DNA from: SKHV01 sp963678565
GTDB lineage: Bacteria; Bacteroidota; Bacteroidia; Bacteroidales; Prolixibacteraceae
Assembly: GCA_963678565.1 (NCBI GenBank)
Contig: OY782875.1
Span: 1,674,001-1,738,000, forward strand
Length of the DNA stretch: 64,000 nucleotides
Direction of reading: 5' to 3'
The translations under genes and the position numbers were made by a program. The notes under the pieces were generated by a model. That model saw only the letters and a program-made list of their open reading frames with translations, did not search any database and was not told the DNA's origin. Positions 26,534-35,260 of this stretch are shown here, in pieces. The first letter of the stretch is position 1. The number at the start of each line of letters is the position of its first letter.

Positions 26534-27453
26534 ATTTCTGGCTGGAATAATTCCTTGATTTTTTCTACTTTATCTTGTATGGGTAAAGTGCCATCAATCC
26601 AGTGTATTTTGGTACCGTTACGTTCCATGTTACGGTACCAGGTCATTTGGCGTTTACTAAATTGGTGAATTGCAATTTCTAATTGTCGATACATTTCGTC
26701 AAAAGATAGTCGACCGATTACATGTAAGGTTAGAAACTTATATTCTAAACCATAGTAGATTAATGACTCTGGTGTAACTCCACTCTTGATTAAATTACGC
26801 ACTTCATCAATCATTCCTTCATCGATACGTTGTTTTAAGCGCTCTGAAATACGTTTTCTGCGGGTATCACGATCAAAGAATATTCCAACAATTAAACTGT
26901 TTATATCAGGTAACTCATCGTCGGATAGTGGATGATCCTTGTAATAGGTTTCAATTTCAATGGCCCTAATTGCACGACGTTTGGTTTCAATGTCGCTTTT
27001 ATTGTGTAAACTTTTTAAGCTTTTTAGTTTTGCAGTTAATTCTTCAAGTGAAAAAGTTGTTAATTCCTCGCGGAGATCTTCATTCTTAGGAACTTTTATC
27101 AGTTTGTAGCCTTTTAAAACTGCATTAATATACATTCCGCTGCCTCCACATAAAATTGGCAAAATGCCCCTTGAAGTAATCTCTTGATATACTTTGAAAA
27201 AATCTTTTTGAAATTTATAAACATTGTATTCTGTTCCGGCATCCATGATATCGATTAAGTGATAAGGAATCTGTTTGCCATTAAGAGTGTATTCTTCGAT
27301 ATCTTTACCTGTTCCTAGGTCCATGCCTCGATACACTTGTCGTGAATCAGCCGAAATTATTTCACTCTTAATATTGTATGCTAGATTGGTGGCAACTCCT
27401 GTTTTACCCGATGCGGTTGCACCCAAAATTGTTATTAAATTGTATTTTGTCAT
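26530..27453 (-). CDS. miaA: tRNA dimethylallyltransferase
   Basis: This is a 307-residue MiaA, which transfers a dimethylallyl group to N6 of adenosine-37 in tRNAs reading UNN codons. The P-loop GATASGKTGVA, ADSRQVYRGMDLGTGK and the active-site segment PYHLIDIMDAG are all present. The later segment RNMERNGTKIHWIDG belongs to the C-terminal tRNA-binding region (KRQMTWYRN). A GTG sits just before the ATG at 27453. The gene overlaps the DUF805 gene end by four bases. Confidence 0.95.
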   Translation of the reverse strand: MTKYNLITILGATASGKTGVATNLAYNIKSEIISADSRQVYRGMDLGTGKDIEEYTLNGKQIPYHLIDIMDAGTEYNVYKFQKDFFKVYQEITSRGILPILCGGSGMYINAVLKGYKLIKVPKNEDLREELTTFSLEELTAKLKSLKSLHNKSDIETKRRAIRAIEIETYYKDHPLSDDELPDINSLIVGIFFDRDTRRKRISERLKQRIDEGMIDEVRNLIKSGVTPESLIYYGLEYKFLTLHVIGRLSFDEMYRQLEIAIHQFSKRQMTWYRNMERNGTKIHWIDGTLPIQDKVEKIKELFQPEI

Positions 27454-27503
27454 CACTTAATTTTATTCTGATGCTTTGGTAACATAATTTAGCAAAACTA
27501 AAT

Positions 27504-27511
27504 TAAATTTG
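27504..27511 (+). promoter_or_regulatory. Bacteroidota -7 promoter box upstream of YIP1 gene
   Basis: TAAATTTG matches TAnnTTTG exactly, 24 bases before the GTG at 27535. The -33 TTTG half is not at the ideal distance, so this is moderate support. Confidence 0.5.
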
Positions 27512-27534
27512 CATCTTTCTTTCTTTATCAGGAA

Positions 27535-28155
27535 GTGATCTGTAAATTCGCTAATAAAAAGAGATATATTTTGGAGATAAAAAACATATTTATTGAACTT
27601 TACCGTGAGAGTATAAACATTCTTGCTTATCCTAAAAAAACATGGAAAGCGCTTAAGAATGTGGAACAGTCTTCTGGAAAATCGTCTAAGAAGTATTTCG
27701 GTTGGAGTATCATTATTGTATTTTTTAGTGTGGCTTTAGGAACAATATTGTTTAATTCTAAAGGTGGGATTCTTTGGATTGAGGTTTTTACTGAGGCATC
27801 CAGAAAAACACTTTTGATGATCTTTTATTATTATTCATCACTTTTCTGGATTTATGAGGTATTGCGTTTATTTAAACAAACGCCAGAATTTGGGAAAGCT
27901 CGTAAATTAGCAGTTTATGCAATGAGTCCGGTGTTAATAATGACAGCCCTAACTGGTTTGTTTCCATTTTTAGGCATGGTTGGCATTCTTGGATTCTATA
28001 GTTTTGTCTTGCTTTATATCGGAATACAGGAATTTTTTGAATTCGAGAAAGAAAATGCCATTTCATTTTTTACAGTATTATTTTTGGTACTGTTGGTAAA
28101 TGCTTGGTTCATGTTATTTATTATTACAAAATTAGTTGCACTGTTTATTTATTAG
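27535..28155 (+). CDS. YIP1-family multi-pass membrane protein
   Basis: This is a protein of about 206 residues. An N-terminal amphipathic stretch with ILAYPKKTWKALKNVEQSSG is the typical start of YIP1-like domains (P-K-x-x-W). Five hydrophobic segments follow (about 58-78, 95-112, 135-155, 160-175, 185-205). Bacterial YIP1-family proteins are uncharacterised and are possibly involved in membrane organisation. The longest start is GTG 27535 (two bases after a GGAA); TTG at 27571 is a good alternative. Its stop is one base before the smpB start, so the two form an operon. Confidence 0.75.
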   Translation: MICKFANKKRYILEIKNIFIELYRESINILAYPKKTWKALKNVEQSSGKSSKKYFGWSIIIVFFSVALGTILFNSKGGILWIEVFTEASRKTLLMIFYYYSSLFWIYEVLRLFKQTPEFGKARKLAVYAMSPVLIMTALTGLFPFLGMVGILGFYSFVLLYIGIQEFFEFEKENAISFFTVLFLVLLVNAWFMLFIITKLVALFIY

Positions 28156-28156
28156 T

Positions 28157-28618
28157 ATGTCGTTAAAACCACGAAATAAAGTCAATATAAAGAATAAAAA
28201 GGCAACTTTTGAATTCGAAATTTTAGATACTTATACTGCAGGATTGCAGTTGCAAGGAACCGAAATTAAATCGATCAGAGAAAGTAAAGCCAGTTTAGTA
28301 GATTCCTTTTGTCAGTTTTACAAGGGCGAACTGTATGTGAAAAATTTACATATCGCAGAATACTTTTTTGGCACACATTATAACCACGAGACCCGTCGTG
28401 AGCGTAAATTGCTTCTACAAAAACGCGAATTGCAAAAGTTAGAGCGCAAAATCAAAGAAAGTGGCTTAACAATTATTCCTTTGCGCTTATTTCTTACCGA
28501 CAAAGGATTGGCAAAAATAGATATTGCACTGGCAAAAGGTAAAAAGCAATTCGATAAGCGCGAAACATTAAAACAAAAAGATTCAAAGCGTGAAATCGAT
28601 CGGATGATGAAGTTTTAA
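28157..28618 (+). CDS. smpB: SsrA-binding protein SmpB
   Basis: This is a 153-residue SmpB, the tmRNA partner that rescues ribosomes stalled on truncated messages. All landmarks are present: KKATFEFEILDTYTAGLQLQ, GTEIKSIRESKASLVDSFCQ, EYFFGTHYNHETRRERKLLL, LFLTDKGLAKIDIALAKGKK and the basic tail FDKRETLKQKDSKREIDRMM. The ATG at 28157 is chosen over the in-frame GTG/ATG upstream, because it sits one base after the YIP1 stop and matches the family N-terminus. Confidence 0.96.
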   Translation: MSLKPRNKVNIKNKKATFEFEILDTYTAGLQLQGTEIKSIRESKASLVDSFCQFYKGELYVKNLHIAEYFFGTHYNHETRRERKLLLQKRELQKLERKIKESGLTIIPLRLFLTDKGLAKIDIALAKGKKQFDKRETLKQKDSKREIDRMMKF

Positions 28619-28698
28619 AAATTGAATATTGTTTGTTAATGTCTGAACTTGAAAGAAAGTAGGATTTCAATATTTTAGTGTTAAATAGATTTAATATT

Positions 28699-31254
28699 AT
28701 GAAACTTAATCTTTTAGTTTTTGCTTCCCTTTTTAGTGTAATCTTATTAAATAGTTGTGGTCGTTCAAGAACGGAATTGCATGTTGATTATACCGATCCA
28801 AGTAACTTCCCGATTGTTGGTTCAACGGTTACCCCAATAATAATTGATAATACCGATGCAAAGGTTGTTGAAATCTCGGCCAATGCACTGAGTGCTGATA
28901 TCAATGCAATTACCGGAAAAGCGCCTTTAGTTCTTTCCGAATTAAACGATAAAAAAAATATTATACTTGCTGGTACAATCGGGCAATCAAAATACATCGA
29001 TCAACTCATTTATGAAGGCAAGTTAGATGTATCTAAGATTAAGGATCAATGGGAAGCACATCAATTGCTTGTACTCGAAAATCCATTTCCAAATGTGGAG
29101 AAAGCATTGGTAATAGCAGGTGCCGATCGAAGAGGTACTTCCTATGGTATTTTCGAGCTTTCTAAAATTCTTGGAGTTTCTCCTTGGATTTATTGGGCCA
29201 ATGTACATCCCGAAAAACATGAGCAAATATTTATTGCTGGACAAAAAACGGTCATAGAATCGCCTTCTGTTCAGTATCGTGGAATATTTATAAACGATGA
29301 AGATTGGGGCTTGCATCCATGGGCTGCAGCGAATATTGATACCGACATTGAAGACATTGGCCCCAAAACTTATGCATTGGTTTTTGAATTGATGCTTCGA
29401 CTGAAAATAAATTTCATGTGGCCTGCCATGCACCCATGTACCAAAGCATTCTATTATTATCCCGAAAATCCAAAGGTAGCCAATGATTATGCCATCGTAA
29501 TTGGTTCAAGCCATTGCGAGCCAATGAATAGAAACAATGTATTTGAATGGAAGCAGAATTTCGAAGCCGAATATGATCAAAACCCGGGCGATTGGCGCTA
29601 CGATACCAATAAAGAGCAAATTTATAAGTATTGGGACGATCGGATTAAGGTGAGCAATAACTACGAAAACTTCTATACGGTTGGGATGCGCGGAATTCAC
29701 GATAGTGGAATGCCCGGACCTCGTGATATCAATTCTAAAATCAATTTATTGGAAGAGGTAATTGATGATCAGCGACGTATTTTCGATACTTATTATGATC
29801 AAAATACAAGTGTTCCACAATTATTTTGTCCTTACAAAGAAGTACTTACACTTTATCAGCGTGGTTTAGATTTGCCTGAAGATGTAACCATTGTTTGGGC
29901 CGACGATAATCATGGTTATATCCGTCAACTATCGTCGCCCGAAGAGCAGAAACGATCGGGGGGAAGTGGGGTTTATTACCATATTTCGTATTGGGGAAAG
30001 CCTCACGATTATTTGTGGATTTCTTCGATCTCTCCTGCTTTAATCTCCTATGAATTGACCAAAGCCTACCAATTTAATGCACGAAAAATTTGGGTTTTAA
30101 ATGTAGGCGACATCAAACCTGCTGAAATGGAAATCGAATTCTTTGCCGATTTAGCATGGAATGTAGAAAAGTGGGTTCCTCAAAATGCGGAAAAATATTA
30201 TTACAAATGGGCTGCTGAAACCTTCGGAAAAGATTATGCCGATGATATTGCGGCGATTAAGAAAGAATACTTTCGTTTGGCTCAAAATGCAAAACCGGAG
30301 CATTTAGGAATGTTGTCGTTTACCGAAGAAATGCAAAACGAACGATTGAACGACTATGCTAAGTTACTTAAAGCTGTAGAAACTTTAGAAGATAAATTAC
30401 CTTCTCGTTTAGAGGATGCTTATTTTCAGTTGATAAAGTATCCGGTAGAAGGCGCAGCATTAATGAACCAGAAGGCGTTTTATGCCGATAAAAGCATGAA
30501 ACTTATTCAAGAAAATGATGAAGAAGCATTGGTTTATTCTGAAAAATCGATAGAGGCTTACCAAAAGATTCAGGAAATCACCCGACAATACAACGAGGAC
30601 ATATCGAATGGTAAATGGAATAAAATCATGAGCGCCTCACCACGTAACTTGCCCATTTTTGATGCTCCTCATGTTGCAAAGGAAGCATGGTTGTCGAATC
30701 CCAAATTAATAGAAGCAGTAGATGTTGGTAGAAATAAGTATTTAGACAATCTACCTGCATCTTCTTCTAATGCAGAGTATTTTAAAACGAATAATCTGGT
30801 GGCCATTCCTGCAACTGATTATTTAAAAATCGATGATTTCAGTGACGATCAAATTATTGAAATCCCTGGACTAGGTTTGGGAGGGACTTCAATTTCTCGT
30901 TTTCCTTTTACTGGAGATAGTTATTCAAAAGATGACTTTGAAAAAGTTCCAAGTCTGTCATATGGTATTCAATTAGTACCTGGTGAGTATACTATTGCGG
31001 TGAAGTGTGTGCCAACCCAAAGAATTTGCGATGGCCGCAGAGTTGCCTATGCGATTTCAGTGAACGATGGCGAGCCGATGGTTGTTGATGTTGACGTTTC
31101 AAAAAGTCAACGTGCATGGGGCAAATCTGTTTTACAAGGATTTTCTGAAGGTGTAACAAAACATCAGCTAGGCCAAAAGGATATTATCCGAATTTACTTA
31201 TTGGATACCAATATTGCAGTGAGCAGAATAGAATTTAAGAAGAAACCATTTTAA
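28699..31254 (+). CDS. GH115 family alpha-glucuronidase (xylan), lipoprotein
   Basis: This is an 851-residue glycoside hydrolase of family 115, which removes (methyl)glucuronic acid from glucuronoxylan. It has a lipoprotein signal peptide (LLVFASLFSVILLNSC; Cys about residue 20). The GH115 signature stretches are YRGIFINDEDWGLHPWAA, FMWPAMHPCTKAF, DYAIVIGSSHCEPM, VGMRGIHDSGMPGP, VTIVWADDNHGYIRQL and YHISYWGKPHDYLW. A C-terminal domain of about 150 residues follows. The lipobox suggests anchoring at the membrane surface. The upstream GTG at 28678 would misplace the signal peptide, so ATG 28699 is used. The gene is convergent with GH43, overlapping by four bases at the stop codons. Confidence 0.92.
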   Translation: MKLNLLVFASLFSVILLNSCGRSRTELHVDYTDPSNFPIVGSTVTPIIIDNTDAKVVEISANALSADINAITGKAPLVLSELNDKKNIILAGTIGQSKYIDQLIYEGKLDVSKIKDQWEAHQLLVLENPFPNVEKALVIAGADRRGTSYGIFELSKILGVSPWIYWANVHPEKHEQIFIAGQKTVIESPSVQYRGIFINDEDWGLHPWAAANIDTDIEDIGPKTYALVFELMLRLKINFMWPAMHPCTKAFYYYPENPKVANDYAIVIGSSHCEPMNRNNVFEWKQNFEAEYDQNPGDWRYDTNKEQIYKYWDDRIKVSNNYENFYTVGMRGIHDSGMPGPRDINSKINLLEEVIDDQRRIFDTYYDQNTSVPQLFCPYKEVLTLYQRGLDLPEDVTIVWADDNHGYIRQLSSPEEQKRSGGSGVYYHISYWGKPHDYLWISSISPALISYELTKAYQFNARKIWVLNVGDIKPAEMEIEFFADLAWNVEKWVPQNAEKYYYKWAAETFGKDYADDIAAIKKEYFRLAQNAKPEHLGMLSFTEEMQNERLNDYAKLLKAVETLEDKLPSRLEDAYFQLIKYPVEGAALMNQKAFYADKSMKLIQENDEEALVYSEKSIEAYQKIQEITRQYNEDISNGKWNKIMSASPRNLPIFDAPHVAKEAWLSNPKLIEAVDVGRNKYLDNLPASSSNAEYFKTNNLVAIPATDYLKIDDFSDDQIIEIPGLGLGGTSISRFPFTGDSYSKDDFEKVPSLSYGIQLVPGEYTIAVKCVPTQRICDGRRVAYAISVNDGEPMVVDVDVSKSQRAWGKSVLQGFSEGVTKHQLGQKDIIRIYLLDTNIAVSRIEFKKKPF

Positions 31255-33269
31255 TTGAAAACTACCCGTTCGATAACAGATATCTGTTTCGTGTTGATTT
31301 TGAAAATGTACATTCCTCGTTGATAGTTTTTAACATCAATGCGATTGTCGCCAATCGAAAGTGGTTGACGATGAACTTGCTGACCAAGCTGATTGATAAT
31401 TTCAAGTTGTGAATTTTCTTTTGCATTAATGGTAATAGTACTTATAGCTGGATTTGGATAAATTTCAAACTGATGATCCTCTGATTGGTTAATAGCTGAA
31501 GTTTTACTATTTTGGAAAACCTTTAGATTTTCTTTCTGTCCACCATGGGTTGTAATGGTAATTCTATTTGCGCGCAAAGATGTTTCGGGATTCTCTGGAG
31601 CCGTTATAGTTAAGGTTTGTGTTTTATTACCTTTCATTGGGCTTACCGTTAACCAACTATCATCTAAAATCGATACTTCCCATATTCCATTACTTTCAAC
31701 AATTATTTCGTTGTTCGAGTTGGCAATCGCTTCTAATACAACCCCTTCTTTCGATGTTGATAAAGTTTCGTTGAATGGCATAGGATACCAAAACTGCCCA
31801 TCGGTACTGTTGGCTCTGTTTATTGAAAGACGGGTGTTCTTTGTTGAGTTATTGCTTGCTTCAATTACCTGATCTATGCGCGAGGGGTAAATAATAGTCT
31901 TGCCTTTTGGAGTGGTAAAAGTTCTAAACTTTTGGGTTAATTCGTTATTGTAATTGTTGCTTAACGACAAACTTGTTGTAGATGCTTCAATGTAAATTGA
32001 GAGCTCTTGATAGTTTTGAATAGTAAACTCACCTGTTCCCAAAGAATTGAAAATCCATTTTTGTGTAAGCGTATCCATATCATCGTACTGATAAATTGGA
32101 AATCCATCTTCAGGACGTTGATAAAATGCATCAACCACTTTGCCACTATTTACATTCTCGAGTGTATAAATTCCTTCTTCCACAAAATCGAGAGAGATAG
32201 AAGGCCAACCATCTGCACCCCAGTCTAATTTAGCAATTCCGAGGGTTGGTTCTCCCTGATTGTTGGCTTCTTCGTTTGGGTAATATCCTGATGGATCGTA
32301 ATAATGGAAGCTAACATAATCGGTTCCATTTTCTGAAAACATGCCGAAATGCCCAGGGCCATAATAACGATCATCCTGCCCACGGCTATCGTCGTGTTTC
32401 ATAACAATAGTACCGCCACTTGGAGATCCAACAACGCGCATTGGTTTGCCATTTTTGTCAACAAACGGGCCTCTCGGGTTTTTTGAACGCCCCATTACCA
32501 TATAATAAGAACTTGCAATTCCGGAGCAACATCCACCTTTATTGTAAAATAGATAGTAATAGCCATCGCGATAAATCATTGCTCCACCTTCGCCTTCGGC
32601 ATAGCTCCAGCTGTTTGGGCCTGTCCATGAATTGGCAATGCTTTTTCCAGGTAAATTGCCCGCGTAGGTATAAGGTTTTCCGGTTAAAGTATCAATTTCT
32701 GTAATCACAATTCCTTCTTCATTGAATGAACCGTAGATCATCCATACTTTTTTATCGGGACCTCTCAGCATCGCTGCATCAATTGCATTTAATGCCAATC
32801 CTGGTTGGTACGACCAAATTCCTAAAAAGCCAAGGTCTTCCCATTTATAATCCGGACTATCGGGATTTAATGTTTTGGTTCTCACACATCCAATGGTCGA
32901 AGTCATGGTTCCCCATTCTGAACATGAATAATATAAATGATAATAGCCGTTCATGTAAATAATATCGGGTGCCCAAAAATGACCCGCAAATTCTGGGACT
33001 CGTGTATTGATCCATGCAGGGTAATCGGATGCAGTAAATGGTGAAAGTCTGCTATCGCTTTTCCATGTTACCAGATCTTTCGATGATAATGCAAGTACTC
33101 CGTTTCCTGTTGCATACACATAATAAGTATCGCCATCTTTTATAATGCTGGAGGGGTCGTGTACACCAGCTGGCCAGCTTTGTGCACTCGACTTATTGGA
33201 AGTTCCTACTAAGAGAATAATTATTAAAACGGCAAATAACCGTTTAATAATACTTTTCGAGTTTTTCAT
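31251..33269 (-). CDS. GH43 glycosidase with ricin-like, BACON and T9SS sorting domains
   Basis: This is a 672-residue secreted enzyme. After a signal peptide (1-30) comes a GH43 five-bladed propeller (about 35-365), probable arabinan endo-1,5-alpha-arabinanase or arabinofuranosidase. The base is Asp38 in GVHDPSSI, the acid is Glu in YAEGEGGA (225/227), and Asp164 in NAIDAAMLRGPDKK modulates pKa. A ricin-type lectin-like segment (about 366-498) and a BACON-type domain (about 510-588, DSWLTVSPMKGNKTQTLTI) follow. The C-terminal type IX sorting domain (about 600-672) reads FEIYPNPAISTITINAK to QRGMYIFKI. It should be secreted through the SprA translocon (16045-23463). Confidence 0.92.
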   Translation of the reverse strand: MKNSKSIIKRLFAVLIIILLVGTSNKSSAQSWPAGVHDPSSIIKDGDTYYVYATGNGVLALSSKDLVTWKSDSRLSPFTASDYPAWINTRVPEFAGHFWAPDIIYMNGYYHLYYSCSEWGTMTSTIGCVRTKTLNPDSPDYKWEDLGFLGIWSYQPGLALNAIDAAMLRGPDKKVWMIYGSFNEEGIVITEIDTLTGKPYTYAGNLPGKSIANSWTGPNSWSYAEGEGGAMIYRDGYYYLFYNKGGCCSGIASSYYMVMGRSKNPRGPFVDKNGKPMRVVGSPSGGTIVMKHDDSRGQDDRYYGPGHFGMFSENGTDYVSFHYYDPSGYYPNEEANNQGEPTLGIAKLDWGADGWPSISLDFVEEGIYTLENVNSGKVVDAFYQRPEDGFPIYQYDDMDTLTQKWIFNSLGTGEFTIQNYQELSIYIEASTTSLSLSNNYNNELTQKFRTFTTPKGKTIIYPSRIDQVIEASNNSTKNTRLSINRANSTDGQFWYPMPFNETLSTSKEGVVLEAIANSNNEIIVESNGIWEVSILDDSWLTVSPMKGNKTQTLTITAPENPETSLRANRITITTHGGQKENLKVFQNSKTSAINQSEDHQFEIYPNPAISTITINAKENSQLEIINQLGQQVHRQPLSIGDNRIDVKNYQRGMYIFKINTKQISVIERVVFN

Positions 33270-33289
33270 AGTTGAAATTTGATTGCTTA

Positions 33290-33297
33290 CAAATGTA
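33290..33297 (-). promoter_or_regulatory. Bacteroidota -7 box of the GH43 gene
   Basis: TACATTTG on the minus strand matches TAnnTTTG exactly, 21 bases before the GH43 ATG. Confidence 0.55.
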
Positions 33298-33390
33298 ATA
33301 ATCTGTAAATTATCGAAGGGTAAAAAAATAAATAAAGAGGGTGGAGGAATTGAGATTCAAAACCAGTAGGATCGTAAAATTATAGTAAAC

Positions 33391-33427
33391 AAAAATGGAT
33401 AATTACTTCTCGTAATTATCCATTTTT
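33391..33427 (-). terminator. intrinsic terminator of the GH2 gene
   Basis: Perfect 16-bp arms AAAAATGGATAATTAC (33391-33406) and GTAATTATCCATTTTT (33412-33427) enclose a 5-base loop. The A-run becomes the T-tail on the minus strand. It sits about 20 bases after the GH2 stop and separates it from the GH43 gene. Confidence 0.85.
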
Positions 33428-33447
33428 GATGAGTTGTAGTCTAAATA

Positions 33448-35250
33448 TTATTCATTTGCTTTTTTCTCATAGTACTTTTGAAGTATATGAAATGCTTTTT
33501 TCTTTTCTCCTGTTTCAGAGATCAACCCTTTTCGGTTCCATCCGTCTTGAACATTTGGAAGCTGACGAAGTGGGGTTTGGAAATCAACCAAGATCCATGG
33601 TGTCATTCCTGATAAACCGGGAACTCGCTCAAACATATCGATACTTTCGCGATACAAATACTCTTGAAACTCTTCGCTCCAGCGAGTGGTTGAATCGGCA
33701 TGGAAACCAGCTAGGGCACCACCACCAAATTCACTAATGATTACTGGTTTTTCTTCGGCAATTTCAAAATCTTTTTCGCGGCACTCAATCGGCATTCCGC
33801 CATACCAGCCTAAGTATTCATTGAAGCTAACAATGTCGAGTACTTTCATAATTGGGTCGGAAACTGTATAGATTTTGCTTTTGTCACCATCTCTTCCACT
33901 GTCTTTTTTACATGCAGCGCTTAGTAAGCGGGTGCTATCCTCACTACGTACATGATTTGCTATCTCTGTTAAAAAGTGATTGCGATCGGGGTTTGGACCG
34001 GTTTCGTTGGCGATACTCCAAATAATGCTTGATGCACGGTTTTTATCACGACGAATCATCTCAGAATATTGACGTTTGGCATCTTCCAATACCCTTTCGT
34101 TGCGCCAGTCGATTCCCCAATATAGTGGTAACTCTTCCCAAAGTAAAATTCCCATTTGATCCGCTAAACGAATAATTTTTTCCTGATGTGGATAGTGTGC
34201 TAAACGAGCAAAGTTGCAACCTAGTTCTTTGGTCCAGTTTAAAATGGTAAGCGCATCATCGTATGAGTGTGCACGGTCGGCACGTAAAGGGTTTTCATCG
34301 TGAATAGAGATACCGCGTAAAAAGATTGGTTCGCCATTCAACAGAATTTCAAGTCCTTTGGTTTCAATTGTTCTAAAACCTACTTGATCTTCTATTTCGT
34401 CACTATCTGTTTTAATGTTGATGGTATACAACTTCGGATTTTCAGGACTCCATAATTCAAGTTTTTTCGATTTTAAACTAAAATTAGCTTTTCCGTTTTC
34501 GTCGATGTTTACTTCGCTTGCGAGGTTCAATTCAGGGATGGAAACAGTAGCTGTTTTAGGCATTTCTTCTCCTGCCAATTGAATACTACCCAAAATTTCC
34601 TTGGTTTTAGATTGTACGGTTTCTTTATTTAAAACAATTGTAAAATCATCGATGTAAGTTTGCGGTACTTCAACTAAATATACGTCGCGGGTAATTCCAC
34701 CGTAGTTATACCAGTCGGTTACCATTCCTGGTACGTAATTTCCTTCACGACGATTGTTTACGCCCATAATTACAAAGTTGTCTTTCGACTTAATGTGTTT
34801 TGTAACTTCGTAGCTGAAGGGGGTGAAACCTCCATAATGAGTACCTATGCGTCGTCCGTTAATGGTTACATCGGTACGATAATTGGCTGCTCCTACATAT
34901 AAAAATACACGTGAGTTCTCGTATTTTGGTGTAAAATCGAAAGTGCGACGATACCAGATACTTCCTTCATAGTAATATAGCTTTTCCTCTTGTGAATTCC
35001 ACGATCCTGGCACATAAAGTGTTGATGCATCATCGAAACTATATTCAACTCGATCTGATTTATCTTTGGGTTTGTAGTTTTGGTAAATCGGACTAAATCC
35101 AATTTGTCCAGTACTATATTGATCAATTACATAGCTCCATTTTCCGTTTAAACTATGGGTTGTTCGGTTTTCGATATTTGTAATGAAGTTGGGCTGAGCC
35201 GTTAATCCTAAGGCTAAAAACGCTAAAATTATGCTTAATAAAACTTTCAT
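33448..35250 (-). CDS. GH2 family glycosidase (beta-glucuronidase/galactosidase type)
   Basis: This is a 600-residue exported GH2 enzyme. After the signal peptide (KVLLSIILAFLALGLTAQP) come the jelly-roll sugar-binding domain (about 25-190), an Ig-like domain (about 198-290) and a TIM barrel (about 300-600). The acid/base is Glu416 in WSIANETGPN and the nucleophile Glu507 in PVIISEFGGG. LRGISIHDENPLRADRAHS is the usual start of the barrel. The overall segment pattern is closest to bacterial beta-glucuronidase-like GH2 (short, about 600 residues), but galactosidase or another specificity is not excluded. It follows the GH51 fusion gene by 10 bases, so they form an operon. Confidence 0.92.
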   Translation of the reverse strand: MKVLLSIILAFLALGLTAQPNFITNIENRTTHSLNGKWSYVIDQYSTGQIGFSPIYQNYKPKDKSDRVEYSFDDASTLYVPGSWNSQEEKLYYYEGSIWYRRTFDFTPKYENSRVFLYVGAANYRTDVTINGRRIGTHYGGFTPFSYEVTKHIKSKDNFVIMGVNNRREGNYVPGMVTDWYNYGGITRDVYLVEVPQTYIDDFTIVLNKETVQSKTKEILGSIQLAGEEMPKTATVSIPELNLASEVNIDENGKANFSLKSKKLELWSPENPKLYTINIKTDSDEIEDQVGFRTIETKGLEILLNGEPIFLRGISIHDENPLRADRAHSYDDALTILNWTKELGCNFARLAHYPHQEKIIRLADQMGILLWEELPLYWGIDWRNERVLEDAKRQYSEMIRRDKNRASSIIWSIANETGPNPDRNHFLTEIANHVRSEDSTRLLSAACKKDSGRDGDKSKIYTVSDPIMKVLDIVSFNEYLGWYGGMPIECREKDFEIAEEKPVIISEFGGGALAGFHADSTTRWSEEFQEYLYRESIDMFERVPGLSGMTPWILVDFQTPLRQLPNVQDGWNRKGLISETGEKKKAFHILQKYYEKKANE

Positions 35251-35260
35251 TTTTATGATT

